A stretch of 45,006 nt of DNA from the NCBI GenBank assembly GCA_039815145.1, contig JBCBZW010000034.1, positions 1 to 45,006 of the forward strand, given 5' to 3'. A model generated the notes under the pieces. That model was not told the DNA's origin. It saw only the letters and a list, made by a program, of their open reading frames with translations, and did not search any database. Positions 9,142 to 17,074 of this stretch are shown here, piece by piece (positions within the stretch are counted from its first letter, which is position 1; each line of letters begins with the position of its first letter). The translations under genes were made by a program, and so were the position numbers. The stretch comes from Pseudomonadota bacterium (GTDB lineage: Bacteria > Pseudomonadota > Gammaproteobacteria > Steroidobacterales > JBCBZW01).

Positions 9142-10242
9142 CTATCGCGCGGCGCCCATGGCGAGGGCGCGCTTGACCGTGTTCTCGTCCTTGTAGGGCG
9201 TTTGGCTGGGCGTGACTTCCGGCCACCCGCTGGCGTGGCGCACGACCAGATCATACAACGCCTCGATGTGGTCATCGCGGTCGTTAAGTGCGGGCACGTA
9301 GGAGAACTCGCCACCGCCCGCTTCCTGGAAGATGTCGCGATTCTCCAGCTGGATCTCCTCCAGCGTCTCCACGCAGTCGGCGGAGAAGCCCGGGCAGATC
9401 ACGTCCACCCGCTTGGTGCCGGCCTTGCCGAGCTCTTCCATGGTGGCGGCGGTGTAGGGCTGCAGCCATTCGGCGGGGCCGAGGCGCGACTGGAAGGTCA
9501 CGCGGAAGCTGCCCTCGGCGAGCTGCAGCCGTTCCGCCACCAGGCGGGCCGTCTTCAGGCAGTGGCAGTAGTAGGGATCGCCGGCCAGCATGCTCTGGCG
9601 CGGGATGCCGTGGAAGGAGAACACCAGCACGTCGCCACGGCCGTTCGCCTGCCAGTGCTCGCGCAGGCTGGCGGCGACGGCTTCGACGTAGGCGGGGTCG
9701 TCGTGGTAGCTGTTGACGAAGCGGAACTGGGGCACCCAGCGCTGACCGTTCAGCACCCGGGTCACCTCGTCGAAGGTGGAGGCGGTGATGGCGGAGCCGT
9801 ACTGCGGGTAGAGGGGCAGCACCAACAGGCGCCGCACGCCCGCGGCGAACATCTCCTTCATCGCGCTCTCGATGGAGGGGTTGCCGTAGCGCATGCCTAA
9901 GGCGACGAGCGGCGGGTTCTCGAAGCGCTCGTCCATCATCACCTGGAGGGCGTCGCGCTGGCGCTTGCAGATGGCCAGCAGCGGTGAGCCTTCATCGGTC
10001 CACACGGAGGCGTAGGCCTCGGCGGATTTGGCCGGGCGTGTGCGCAGGATGACCAGGTTCAGGACCAGCCACCAAATGGGCCGAGGCAACTCGATCACGC
10101 GGGGATCTGACAGGAACTCCCGCAAATAGCGGCGAAGCGCCTTCGGCGTGGGCGCATCGGGCGTGCCGAGATTGCTCAGCAGGATGCCGAGGCGGTCTGA
10201 GCTGCCGTGGTCGAACTGGCGTTGGCCGGCGAATCGGGGCAT
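9142..10242 (-). CDS. hemH: Ferrochelatase
   Basis: 366 residues from the ATG at 10242; an upstream in-frame ATG at 10293 would add 17 atypical residues. Inserts ferrous iron into protoporphyrin IX, the last step of protohaem synthesis. The N-terminal LGILLSNLGTPDAPT, the catalytic His211 in SFHGIPRQSM, and the PGFSADCVETLEEI block with its conserved acidic residues are all present. Length and order match bacterial HemH. It leads the minus-strand cluster hemH-VOC-alkA-ogt. A perfect palindrome CCTCGCGAGG (10256-10265) lies just upstream of the start and may be part of its control region. Cytoplasmic or peripherally membrane-bound. Confidence 0.95.
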   Translation of the reverse strand: MPRFAGQRQFDHGSSDRLGILLSNLGTPDAPTPKALRRYLREFLSDPRVIELPRPIWWLVLNLVILRTRPAKSAEAYASVWTDEGSPLLAICKRQRDALQVMMDERFENPPLVALGMRYGNPSIESAMKEMFAAGVRRLLVLPLYPQYGSAITASTFDEVTRVLNGQRWVPQFRFVNSYHDDPAYVEAVAASLREHWQANGRGDVLVFSFHGIPRQSMLAGDPYYCHCLKTARLVAERLQLAEGSFRVTFQSRLGPAEWLQPYTAATMEELGKAGTKRVDVICPGFSADCVETLEEIQLENRDIFQEAGGGEFSYVPALNDRDDHIEALYDLVVRHASGWPEVTPSQTPYKDENTVKRALAMGAAR

Positions 10243-10380
10243 GGAGCGGGGGTGACCTCGCGAGGGACTGAACAGAACGATACCGCAACGCACGCAGGCT
10301 CGCGCGTGACGTGTGACTCACCTCCAGCTTTCGCTAGCGGCAAGCGTTTCGGATTCGCGTCAGGCGACCCCGTCTTGGAT

Positions 10381-10399
10381 GCTAAGCAGTTGTCTTAGC
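10381..10399. repeat. Inverted repeat downstream of the symporter gene
   Basis: GCTAAG-CAGTTGT-CTTAGC is a perfect 6-bp inverted repeat with a 7-nt loop, 5 bp beyond the symporter stop codon on its transcribed strand. There is no run of U after it, so it is at best a weak terminator or mRNA-stabilising hairpin. It could also be an operator for hemH, whose start lies about 140 bp further downstream on the same strand. Confidence 0.4.
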
Positions 10400-10404
10400 G
10401 ACAG

Positions 10405-12087
10405 TTATTGCGGTTCTTCGAACTCGCCAGAATCAAGGCGGCGAATATAGTCCCGGTAGGCGTTGATCGCCTGGTGGCCGAACAGCCACATGATCGGCAG
10501 GTTGGCCACGAGCATCACGCCCATGCCGATGCCCGTGAGGTTGTCGAGCTCGGTGCTGGTGCGGATGAAGCCCAGGGTGGCCACGATGATGAGCCCGCAG
10601 TAGGCGAGCTTGTACGGCAACACCGCCCGCTGGCCGGCCAGGTACACGATGCCCTGCTCGCCGTAGTAGCTCCAGGACACCATGGTGGAGATGGCGAACA
10701 GCCAGGCGGCGAAGGTCACCAGCCATTGGCCGAGGCCTGGGGCCACGCTGTCGAAGGCCTGGGCCGTGAGCGTCGCGCCCGTGTAGTCGACGTAGATGCC
10801 CGCATGCTCCACCTGCGGCACCACCCCGCTCGTGAACTCGTCCCACACCAGCGTGGCGCTGCCGGGGCCGTCGAACTCGACGTGGCCGTAGAGGCGATGC
10901 AGCGCGTTGCCCGAGGCGGGGTTCAGGTCTGCCTGGTAGATCAGAAAGACATCGTCCGTCGTGCTCCACGGGCGTCCGTCATCACGGGGCGGGGCGACCA
11001 TCGTCTCCACGGTCCACATCGACGCGGAGACGGGCAGCACCGTCGGGGTGGTCTCGAAGGCCGCCGCCGGCGGTCGGTTCCACACGCCTGTGCTCAAGAT
11101 GATCAGGGCCGTGAAGGTGCACACCACCACCGTGTCGACGAAGGGCTCGAGGCCCGCGACCACGCCTTCGCGCACGGGTTCGTGGGTTCGCGCGGCGGCG
11201 TGCACGATCGGTGAGGTGCCCTGGCCGGCCTCGTTGGAGAACTGCGCGCGCTTCATGCCGAAGAGGAACGCGCTGGCGACGCTGCCGCCGATGAACGCGC
11301 CCTCGGCCTCGGCGGGGCTGAAGGCCGACGTCACGATCAGGATCAGCATCTGGGGAATGGCCCCGAGATTGCTGATCAGGACGAAGCTGCCCGCGAGCAG
11401 GTAGAGCACCACCATCGCGGGTACCAGCTTCGAGGTGACCGCGCCGATGCGACTGATGCCGCCGATGATCACCGAGCCCACGATGAGCGCGAGGATGATG
11501 CCCGTGATCACGCTGGGCACGCCGAAGTAACTCTCCGTGAGATCGCCCACGCTCCAGGCCTGGAACATGTTGCCGCCGGTGGTGGTGGCGATGAGCAGGG
11601 TGACGCACAGGAGCACCCCCACCGCCTTGCCGAAGCCAGCCAGGTCCGCGCGCTTGGCGGCGAAGCCCTTGCGCGCCACCCACATGGGGCCGCCGTGGGG
11701 ATTCTGGGGGTCGTCGACGTTGCGGTAGAGCATCGCCAGGGTCACTTCCGTGAGCTTGGTGGCCATGCCGACCAGCCCCACGAGCCACATCCAGAACACG
11801 GCCCCCGGGCCGCCGAGGGAAATGGCGAGGGCGACGCCGCCGATGTTGCCGAGCCCGACCGTGCCCGAGAGGGCGGCTGTCATCGCCTGGAAATGGCTGA
11901 CCGCGCCGGGGGCGTCGCTGGCGTCGTAGCGTCCGCGCAGGAGCTGGGTGCCGTGGGAGAGGGCGCGGAACTGGGAGAAGCGACTCCACACGGTGAACAG
12001 CACACCCGTGCCGAGCAGGGCGAAGAGCACGATCTCATGCCACAGCACCGCGTTGATCGCGGCCATGAAATCGTTCAGTTCCTGCAT
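10405..12087 (-). CDS. Sodium:alanine/glycine symporter (AGCS family) with soluble insertion
   Basis: 560 residues from the ATG at 12087. Multi-pass inner-membrane protein of the alanine-or-glycine:cation symporter family, importing small amino acids with Na+. The family core GTVGLGNIGGVALAISLGG lies at about 75-93, and QFSNEAGQGTSPIVHAAART at about 282-301. Unusually, about 110 hydrophilic residues (about 336-447) separate the helices ending LIILSTGVW and GLGQWLVTFAAWLF, where typical members have only a short loop. The insertion contains LVWDEFTSGVVPQVEHAGIY-like beta segments and reads as in-frame, well-composed coding sequence. An ATG at 12150 would add 21 residues but looks like leader. 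Divergent from the MATE gene across an inverted-repeat-rich spacer. Confidence 0.88.
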   Translation of the reverse strand: MQELNDFMAAINAVLWHEIVLFALLGTGVLFTVWSRFSQFRALSHGTQLLRGRYDASDAPGAVSHFQAMTAALSGTVGLGNIGGVALAISLGGPGAVFWMWLVGLVGMATKLTEVTLAMLYRNVDDPQNPHGGPMWVARKGFAAKRADLAGFGKAVGVLLCVTLLIATTTGGNMFQAWSVGDLTESYFGVPSVITGIILALIVGSVIIGGISRIGAVTSKLVPAMVVLYLLAGSFVLISNLGAIPQMLILIVTSAFSPAEAEGAFIGGSVASAFLFGMKRAQFSNEAGQGTSPIVHAAARTHEPVREGVVAGLEPFVDTVVVCTFTALIILSTGVWNRPPAAAFETTPTVLPVSASMWTVETMVAPPRDDGRPWSTTDDVFLIYQADLNPASGNALHRLYGHVEFDGPGSATLVWDEFTSGVVPQVEHAGIYVDYTGATLTAQAFDSVAPGLGQWLVTFAAWLFAISTMVSWSYYGEQGIVYLAGQRAVLPYKLAYCGLIIVATLGFIRTSTELDNLTGIGMGVMLVANLPIMWLFGHQAINAYRDYIRRLDSGEFEEPQ

Positions 12088-12248
12088 CGAGTGCTCGGCC
12101 CCTCGGGGCCCCATGCCCTGCTCGCGCCCATGATCGCGAGCCCCCGGCACCGGTGCAAGCAGCGCACGGCCCTGCTAGGCTCCCCGGCCCGGCGAGCGTC
12201 GCCGGTGCGCGCCGCCGACGGCGCGATCAGCTGATCAGCGAGTCCGCT
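12088..12248. repeat. Spacer packed with tandem inverted repeats
   Basis: 161 bp between divergent transporter genes. Perfect inverted repeats follow one another: GGCCCC-tc-GGGGCC (12097-12110), GCTCGCG-N8-CGCGAGC (12120-12141), palindrome GCACCGGTGC (12147-12156), AGCAG-N9-CTGCT (12158-12176), CCGGCGA-gcg-TCGCCGG (12189-12205), CGCGCCG-ccga-CGGCGCG (12208-12225), and palindrome GATCAGCTGATC (12225-12236), which ends 12 bp before the MATE ATG. It must contain both promoters and may form structured 5' leaders on either strand. Confidence 0.6.
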
Positions 12249-13643
12249 ATGAGCGCCCCCCCGTTCCCCCGCCGCCTGAGCCGCGAATTGCGCGCGATGT
12301 TGCACCTCGCGGCGCCGATCATCGTCAACAACCTGGCGACCACCGGCATGGGGTTCTTCGACACGGTGATGTCCGGCCGGCTCGGAGCGACCACCCTGGC
12401 GGCGGTGGCGGTCGGCCACGCGCTCTACATGATGCCCTACCTCCTCGGCCTCGGCTTGCTGATGGCCGTCAACCCGCTCACGGCCCATCGCATCGGCGCC
12501 GGCGAGCGGGGGCGGGTAGGGCGCCTCTTTCGCCAAGCCCTGTGGCTGGCCCTGGCACTGTCGATCGTGCTCCTGCTCGCCCTGCAGGGGAGCGGACGGT
12601 TTCTGCTTTGGATCGGCATCGATCCGGCGGTCGTGCCGGAGACAGCGGGCTACATCGGTGCCATCGCCTGGGGCCTGCCCGCACTCTTTGTCTTTCTCGT
12701 GTTGCGCTACACGAGCGAGGGCATCGGTCACACGGCTCCGATTCTGCTAACAGCAGCGATAGGTTTTGCGGGCAATCTGCTGGGCAACTACGTGCTCATG
12801 TTCGGACACTTCGGATTTCCCGCCCTGGGGGCTGTCGGCTGTGGGTTGGCCTCGGCCCTGGCGCAGTGGCTCATGCTCGTCGTGCTGCTGATCTACGTGC
12901 TCGTGCGGCGGCAGGTCTACGCGCGGCTGAATCTCTTCTCCCGCTTCGAGTGGCCGCGCCTCGACCGCCTGCGCGAAATCGTTGCCCTCGGGCTGCCCAT
13001 CGGCGGCTCCGTGCTGGCCGAGGCGAGTCTGTTCTCCTGTGTCGGGTTGATGATGGGCACGCTCGGCGCAAGCGTGGTCGGTGCCCATCAGATCGCCATT
13101 AACTACGCGGCGATGATGTTCATGCTGCCCTTGTCGGTGCACAACGCGGTGACCGTGCGGGTGGGGCATGCGTTGGGAGCGGGGCGCGCCGATGACGCTC
13201 GCTTTCGCGCGTGGTTGGGGGTCGGGCTGTGCGGCGCCTTCATGCTGTTGTCGGCCATCGTGATGCTGATCTTCGGCGAGCAGATCGTGGGCTTCTACCT
13301 GCGTCCCGGCGAGGCGGACGAGGTGCGCACGATCGCGATCAGCCTGCTCGGCATGGCCGCCCTGTTCCAGATCTCCGATGGCCTGCAGGTGGGCGCAGCC
13401 GGTGGACTGCGCGGCTACAAGGACACGCGCATCCCCTTTCTCATCAACCTCTTCTCCTATTGGGTGGTGGGCTTTCCGCTTGCATACGGGCTCGGCATCG
13501 TTCTCGATTGGGGGCCGCGCACCGTGTGGGTGGGGCTCGTGGTGGGGCTGACCGTGTGCGCGGCGTTGCTCAACTATCGCCTTTGGCAGGTGAGCAGGCG
13601 GCCGTGGGCGCCTGAGCGCTCGGCGGCGCCGGTCACGCCGTGA
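12249..13643 (+). CDS. MATE-family multidrug/sodium exporter
   Basis: 465 residues from the ATG at 12249. Twelve hydrophobic segments; two MatE halves, about 15-180 and about 245-410. The first half opens LAAPIIVNNLATTGMGFFDTVMSGRLG, a NorM-type start, and the second contains ALGLPIGGSVLAEASLF. Such proteins export cationic drugs, dyes or metabolites in exchange for Na+ or H+ across the inner membrane. The substrate cannot be inferred. The gene overlaps the next one (DUF429) by 4 bp (GTGA), so the two are translationally coupled. The leader contains three inverted repeats within 60 bp of the start. An in-frame ATG at 12153 lies within these repeats and gives an arginine-rich, non-family N-terminus, so it is not preferred. 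Confidence 0.9.
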   Translation: MSAPPFPRRLSRELRAMLHLAAPIIVNNLATTGMGFFDTVMSGRLGATTLAAVAVGHALYMMPYLLGLGLLMAVNPLTAHRIGAGERGRVGRLFRQALWLALALSIVLLLALQGSGRFLLWIGIDPAVVPETAGYIGAIAWGLPALFVFLVLRYTSEGIGHTAPILLTAAIGFAGNLLGNYVLMFGHFGFPALGAVGCGLASALAQWLMLVVLLIYVLVRRQVYARLNLFSRFEWPRLDRLREIVALGLPIGGSVLAEASLFSCVGLMMGTLGASVVGAHQIAINYAAMMFMLPLSVHNAVTVRVGHALGAGRADDARFRAWLGVGLCGAFMLLSAIVMLIFGEQIVGFYLRPGEADEVRTIAISLLGMAALFQISDGLQVGAAGGLRGYKDTRIPFLINLFSYWVVGFPLAYGLGIVLDWGPRTVWVGLVVGLTVCAALLNYRLWQVSRRPWAPERSAAPVTP

Positions 13644-14371
13644 CGACGGTCGCGCTGGGGCCGGCTCGTGGGGGCGTCGTCGGCGTCGACGGATGCCGCG
13701 CTGGCTGGTTGGCGATTCATCTGACCAAGGCCGGGGCGACGAGTTGGGGCGTGTTCACCGGCGTCGACGAGGTGCTGGCGCGCTGGCCTCGCGGCCGGAT
13801 TCTGGTCGACATGCCGATCGGCCTCGCGGACGACGCTCCGCGTGCCGTCGAGCGCGAGGCGCGCCTGCGCCTGGGGCGTCCCCGCGCCTCGTCGGTGTTC
13901 GCCGTGCCGAGCCGGACCGCCGTCTACGCGCCCAACTACGAGAGCGCTTGCGCGCGCAACCGTGAGCGCCTGGGGGTGGCGATCAGCAAGCAGGCCTGGC
14001 ATCTCACGCCCAAGATCCGCGAACTCGACCGACTCCTGGCGGCAGACCCGATCCAGCGCCGGCGCGTCCTGGAAGCGCACCCGGAGCTGTGTTTCGCCGC
14101 GTTGGCGCCCGATGGGGAGGCGCTGGCGGAAAGCAAGAAGTCCGACGCTGGCCAGGCAGCCCGCTACGCCATCCTGAAGCAGCACTTTCCCACCGCACAG
14201 GTGCTCAAGGACGATATCGTGCGATCCACCCGCCGCGCCGACGTGGCCCTGGACGACATCGCTGACGCCCTGGTGCTGGCGATCAGCGCCCGCCTGTCCC
14301 TCACGAGAATCCCAGCGGACGCCGACGCCTGTGCGCACATGGTGTTCCCGGCTAGTCGCAATGATCGGTGA
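13640..14371 (+). CDS. DUF429 protein (predicted RNase H-fold nuclease)
   Basis: 243 residues, GTG start at 13640 within the MATE stop (GTGA). It matches DUF429, a family predicted to have an RNase H-like fold. The N-terminal VVGVDGCRAGWLAIHL has the first-strand acidic residue and the GxAGW signature. ILVDMPIGL follows, and VLKDDIVRSTRRADVALDDIADALVLAISA contributes the later acidic residues and the D(D)xxDA motif. No biochemical role is established for the family. The 3' end (after LSLTRIPADADA) overlaps, on the opposite strand, the terminal codons of a dockerin-type gene remnant, so the last few residues may be junction-derived. Confidence 0.8.
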   Translation: MTTVALGPARGGVVGVDGCRAGWLAIHLTKAGATSWGVFTGVDEVLARWPRGRILVDMPIGLADDAPRAVEREARLRLGRPRASSVFAVPSRTAVYAPNYESACARNRERLGVAISKQAWHLTPKIRELDRLLAADPIQRRRVLEAHPELCFAALAPDGEALAESKKSDAGQAARYAILKQHFPTAQVLKDDIVRSTRRADVALDDIADALVLAISARLSLTRIPADADACAHMVFPASRNDR

Positions 14372-14504
14372 GTTCGCTCGGCCCCGGGGGCTGGAAGAGG
14401 TAGGGGCGCAACGCGCGGAAGTCGCCCAGGTTCACCACCCCGTCTTCGTTGAGGTCGAGCTCCGGGTCTGAGCCGGGGATGCCGGCGCGCAGGTTCTTCT
14501 TCAG
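14352..14504 (-). pseudogene. 3' remnant of a dockerin/EF-hand-tailed secreted protein gene
   Basis: Reading the minus strand into the TAG at 14354-14352 gives 50 in-frame codons: NLRAGIPGS, then an EF-hand-like DLNEDGVVNLGDFRALR, then FQPPGPSELTDHC. This has the form of the C-terminal dockerin-type repeat that ends many large secreted proteins of marine Gammaproteobacteria, including the PPGPS tail. The frame has no start. It runs into a TGA about 20 codons upstream, inside the DUF4160 sequence. The rest of the gene is not in the window. It looks like the tail of a deleted gene, with its stop overlapping the DUF429 3' end. Too short for a gene finder. Confidence 0.7.
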
Positions 14505-14689
14505 TCGAGAGGAGTCCCGCCGCCATGTGCACGTCCTCTCCGGTCAGGGAGAGGCCAAGTTCCGGCTTGAACCTAGAATCAGCCTGGCTAGGAATCACGG
14601 TCTGTCGGCGGCACACAAACCGCATTCAACGCATCGTCGAGGCACACTCCGATGAGCTCATCGCGGCGTGGGACACCCACTTCGGTTGA
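14479..14689 (+). pseudogene. Frameshifted DUF4160 gene
   Basis: The frame from the ATG at 14479 encodes FFFSREESRRHVHV, GEAKFRLEP and ISLARNHGLSAAH, clearly the first two thirds of a DUF4160 protein. The family C-terminus NRIQRIVEAHSDELIAAW...HFG continues in another frame from about 14618 and ends at the TGA at 14687-14689. A two-base loss or one-base gain at about 14614-14620 explains this. As read, translation instead ends at 14655 after KPHSTHRRGTLR. DUF4160 genes are commonly paired with DUF2442, a pairing suspected to be a toxin-antitoxin-like module but not proven. The N-terminus is short for the family and abuts the dockerin remnant. A sequencing error is possible. Confidence 0.75.
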
Positions 14690-14909
14690 GGTGACCAACA
14701 TCTCACAACATGGCTTCTGGCTGTTGGTCAGCCAAGAGGAGCTGTTCCTGTCATTCGATCAGGTTCCATGGTTTCGCGAGGCGACCGTCGCGGCGATCCA
14801 GTGCGTTGAGCAACCGGCTGCCGGGCACCTTCGCTGGCCGGACCTCGATGTGGACCTCGCCCTGGACAGCATTCGCCATCCAGAACGCTATCCGTTGACG
14901 GCTCGCTGA
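14652..14909 (+). CDS. DUF2442 protein (partner of DUF4160)
   Basis: 85 residues, intact. VEVTNISQHGFWLLVSQEEL, FDQVPWFREATV and HLRWPDLDVDLALDSIRHPERYPL are characteristic of DUF2442. The start overlaps the 3' end of the DUF4160 frame, the usual arrangement for this pair; translation was probably coupled to DUF4160 and may now be reduced by the frameshift. Function is unknown; a role as antitoxin-like partner is a suggestion only. Its 3' end overlaps the PDS histidine kinase gene convergently by 22 bp. Base composition is somewhat less GC-rich than its neighbours, consistent with acquisition. Confidence 0.78.
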   Translation: MSSSRRGTPTSVEVTNISQHGFWLLVSQEELFLSFDQVPWFREATVAAIQCVEQPAAGHLRWPDLDVDLALDSIRHPERYPLTAR

Positions 14910-17065
14910 GTCCCTGACCTAACCAAAACCCTCGGTAGCGTGCAGGTGAATTTGACGCCGGCAGGACGCTCCGTGTTGCTTGCTTCTACTCGTCCACCGT
15001 GCAGCTGAGCCACCAGCCGGACCACGTAGAGCCCAAGGCCCAGATGCGGTGAACCGTCTTCGCGTTCGTCGTCCGTGCGTCGCGAGCCGCCCTCACGCAC
15101 CGACACCATGCTGTCGAACAAGCGCGCTTGCATATCCTGCGGTAACGGAGGTCCCTCGTTACGCACGATGAGACGGTACTCGTCTGCGTCCTCTTCCAGA
15201 GTCAACCCTATCGGCCTATCGGGGGGCGAGAAGCTAACGGCATTGTCGACCAGCTTGTCCAGTAACTGCGCGATCAGCTCTGGCGCGCCGTCCAGCGGGC
15301 TCTGTGCACCCCCGGAAGGGAGGCGCAGCTCGATGGTCGCCTGCGGATACGCGGCGCCGTACCCCGCGTGCATGCCCGTCACCAGCGCCCGAAGGTCGAA
15401 GCGTTCGAACTCCACCGACTCCAAGCTCTGCTCCAGGCGCGTCGCCTCGCTCATCGCCTTGAGGATCGCGCCAAGCCGTCGCGTACCGGCCGCGGCACGG
15501 GTGAGGTACTCCTGGGTCTCGCCGTCCTGCTCGGAATCCAGGTTCTCCAATGACGACTGGACGATGGTCAGCGGCGTACGCAGTTCGTGCGAGAGCTTCT
15601 GGGCCAGGGTCTTCAGGTAGTCCGTCTGCTCCCGAAGGCGTTCGAGGAGCACCTGGAAGCTACGGGCCAGGTCGCCGAGTTCGTCCCCCGCGCGCGTCAG
15701 GGGCATCCGCGGACTCAGTACGGCCCCGGGACGCATCACCCCTTCGGCAGCGCGCTCGGCGGCGTTGCGTAAGCGTGCGATGCGCAGGGATAGCACCGTG
15801 GCGTACGCCAACAAGCCTATTGCAGCGATAAGGCTGGCGAGCACAGTGGTCTGCATCAGGCCCGAGAACGCGGGGGTGTTGAGGGTGAGGTAGGTGTCCG
15901 TCGACTGCTCGATGAGCACAGCGCCCAGCACTTCGTCGTTGCGCCCCCGCATGGGGTGGGCGGCGGACAGGACCACCGTGCGATCTTCGCCGCCGGCCAC
16001 CCGGTAGCGCATGCCGGCAGGGGATCCGCCCAGGGTTTCGTCCAGGCTCACCAGGGACGGCCTCGGCAGGTCCGTCTGCACCACCGGCATCGCCTCGTCT
16101 TCCTGACGGAGCAGAAAGCGAAGCAGCGCTTCGGCGAGGGGCACGTTGGTGGGTTCGGTGGTGCCGTCGATGGCGTAGCGCTCGGCGGCTAGCAGGTCGC
16201 TAAGCTGCCCCGCGCTGGCCACCCGCCATCCCGCGCTGTCCACCACGCTCAAGCGCTGACCGGGTCGTCGCAGTTGGCCAAGTAGATCGTTGACGCGCGT
16301 CGCGGGGCGGATCAGCAGTCCGGGCTGCACCGAGCGCCATGCGCTCACGGTGGCGGGGCGGGGCATGGCGTCGAGATCGCCATCCAGGGTGCCGGTAAGC
16401 CGTGCGTAGGATCCGGCCTCGTCGGCGTCGAGGACGGCGAAGCCGAAGCGGTCGCCGACCATGTCCAAGGGGAGGCGCACTTCGATGGCGTGTCCGTCGG
16501 GCCCGGCGCGCCAGAAGCCGCGGATGCGTGGCAGCACGTCGTCGTCGCGCAGGTGGCGGGCGCTGACGGGGCCAGGCGAGGGCGTATCGATGCGCGCGTA
16601 GGTGCGCGCGCCGTCGGGGGCGTCGAAGATCAGGATCAGGGCGTCGTGATCGGCGTCGCCAGCGCCCGGGGCGGAGCGGTAGCGCGGCGAGGCGTCGTCG
16701 GCTTCCACGTAGAGGTAGAGGAAGCGGTCGTCGAGCCCTGCCTGCCAGCGCGTGCCCTGCGCGCCGGTCGTCGTGCTGGCGAGCGGCGCCCACTCGTCGA
16801 CGAAGCCGTCGATCAGCACCGTGCGCGTGAGGCGGCGTGCGCTGAGCTCGTGGTTCGGGTCCCGGCCCTGGGTCTCCAGCAGCGGATCGGGCAAGCGCTC
16901 GAGGCGGGCCGACAGGATGCGCTCCACCAGGGCGGCGTTCTCCATCAAGCCCGCTTGGCGGTCGGCGCGCTGGGCGCGCTCCACGGCCACCGTGTAGCGC
17001 CACCCGGCCCAGGGCAGGGCCAGGGTGAGCAGGCTCACGAGCAGCAGTTGCCAGCGCAGGCGCAT
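14888..17065 (-). CDS. pdsS: Proteobacterial dedicated sortase system histidine kinase
   Basis: 725 residues. N-terminal membrane helix (about 5-24), a large periplasmic region with a CBM9-like/DOMON-type beta-sandwich (about 80-225), a second membrane helix (about 404-428), HAMP (about 429-482), HisKA with phosphate-accepting His493 in KLSHELRTPLT, and HATPase_c (about 595-712) with N-box DKLVDNAV and G-box HLGLGLYVV. This architecture and the adjacent regulator match the dedicated kinase of the marine proteobacterial sortase system. The sortase and its target are present 13 kb away. It lies 9 bp after the regulator, same strand, one operon. The C-terminus runs about 13 residues past the usual ...TCTLPR end into the DUF2442 overlap, perhaps a junction effect. 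The periplasmic domain may sense a carbohydrate or envelope state. Confidence 0.82.
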   Translation of the reverse strand: MRLRWQLLLVSLLTLALPWAGWRYTVAVERAQRADRQAGLMENAALVERILSARLERLPDPLLETQGRDPNHELSARRLTRTVLIDGFVDEWAPLASTTTGAQGTRWQAGLDDRFLYLYVEADDASPRYRSAPGAGDADHDALILIFDAPDGARTYARIDTPSPGPVSARHLRDDDVLPRIRGFWRAGPDGHAIEVRLPLDMVGDRFGFAVLDADEAGSYARLTGTLDGDLDAMPRPATVSAWRSVQPGLLIRPATRVNDLLGQLRRPGQRLSVVDSAGWRVASAGQLSDLLAAERYAIDGTTEPTNVPLAEALLRFLLRQEDEAMPVVQTDLPRPSLVSLDETLGGSPAGMRYRVAGGEDRTVVLSAAHPMRGRNDEVLGAVLIEQSTDTYLTLNTPAFSGLMQTTVLASLIAAIGLLAYATVLSLRIARLRNAAERAAEGVMRPGAVLSPRMPLTRAGDELGDLARSFQVLLERLREQTDYLKTLAQKLSHELRTPLTIVQSSLENLDSEQDGETQEYLTRAAAGTRRLGAILKAMSEATRLEQSLESVEFERFDLRALVTGMHAGYGAAYPQATIELRLPSGGAQSPLDGAPELIAQLLDKLVDNAVSFSPPDRPIGLTLEEDADEYRLIVRNEGPPLPQDMQARLFDSMVSVREGGSRRTDDEREDGSPHLGLGLYVVRLVAQLHGGRVEASNTERPAGVKFTCTLPRVLVRSGTQRAVNG

Positions 17066-17074
17066 GGGCAGCGT

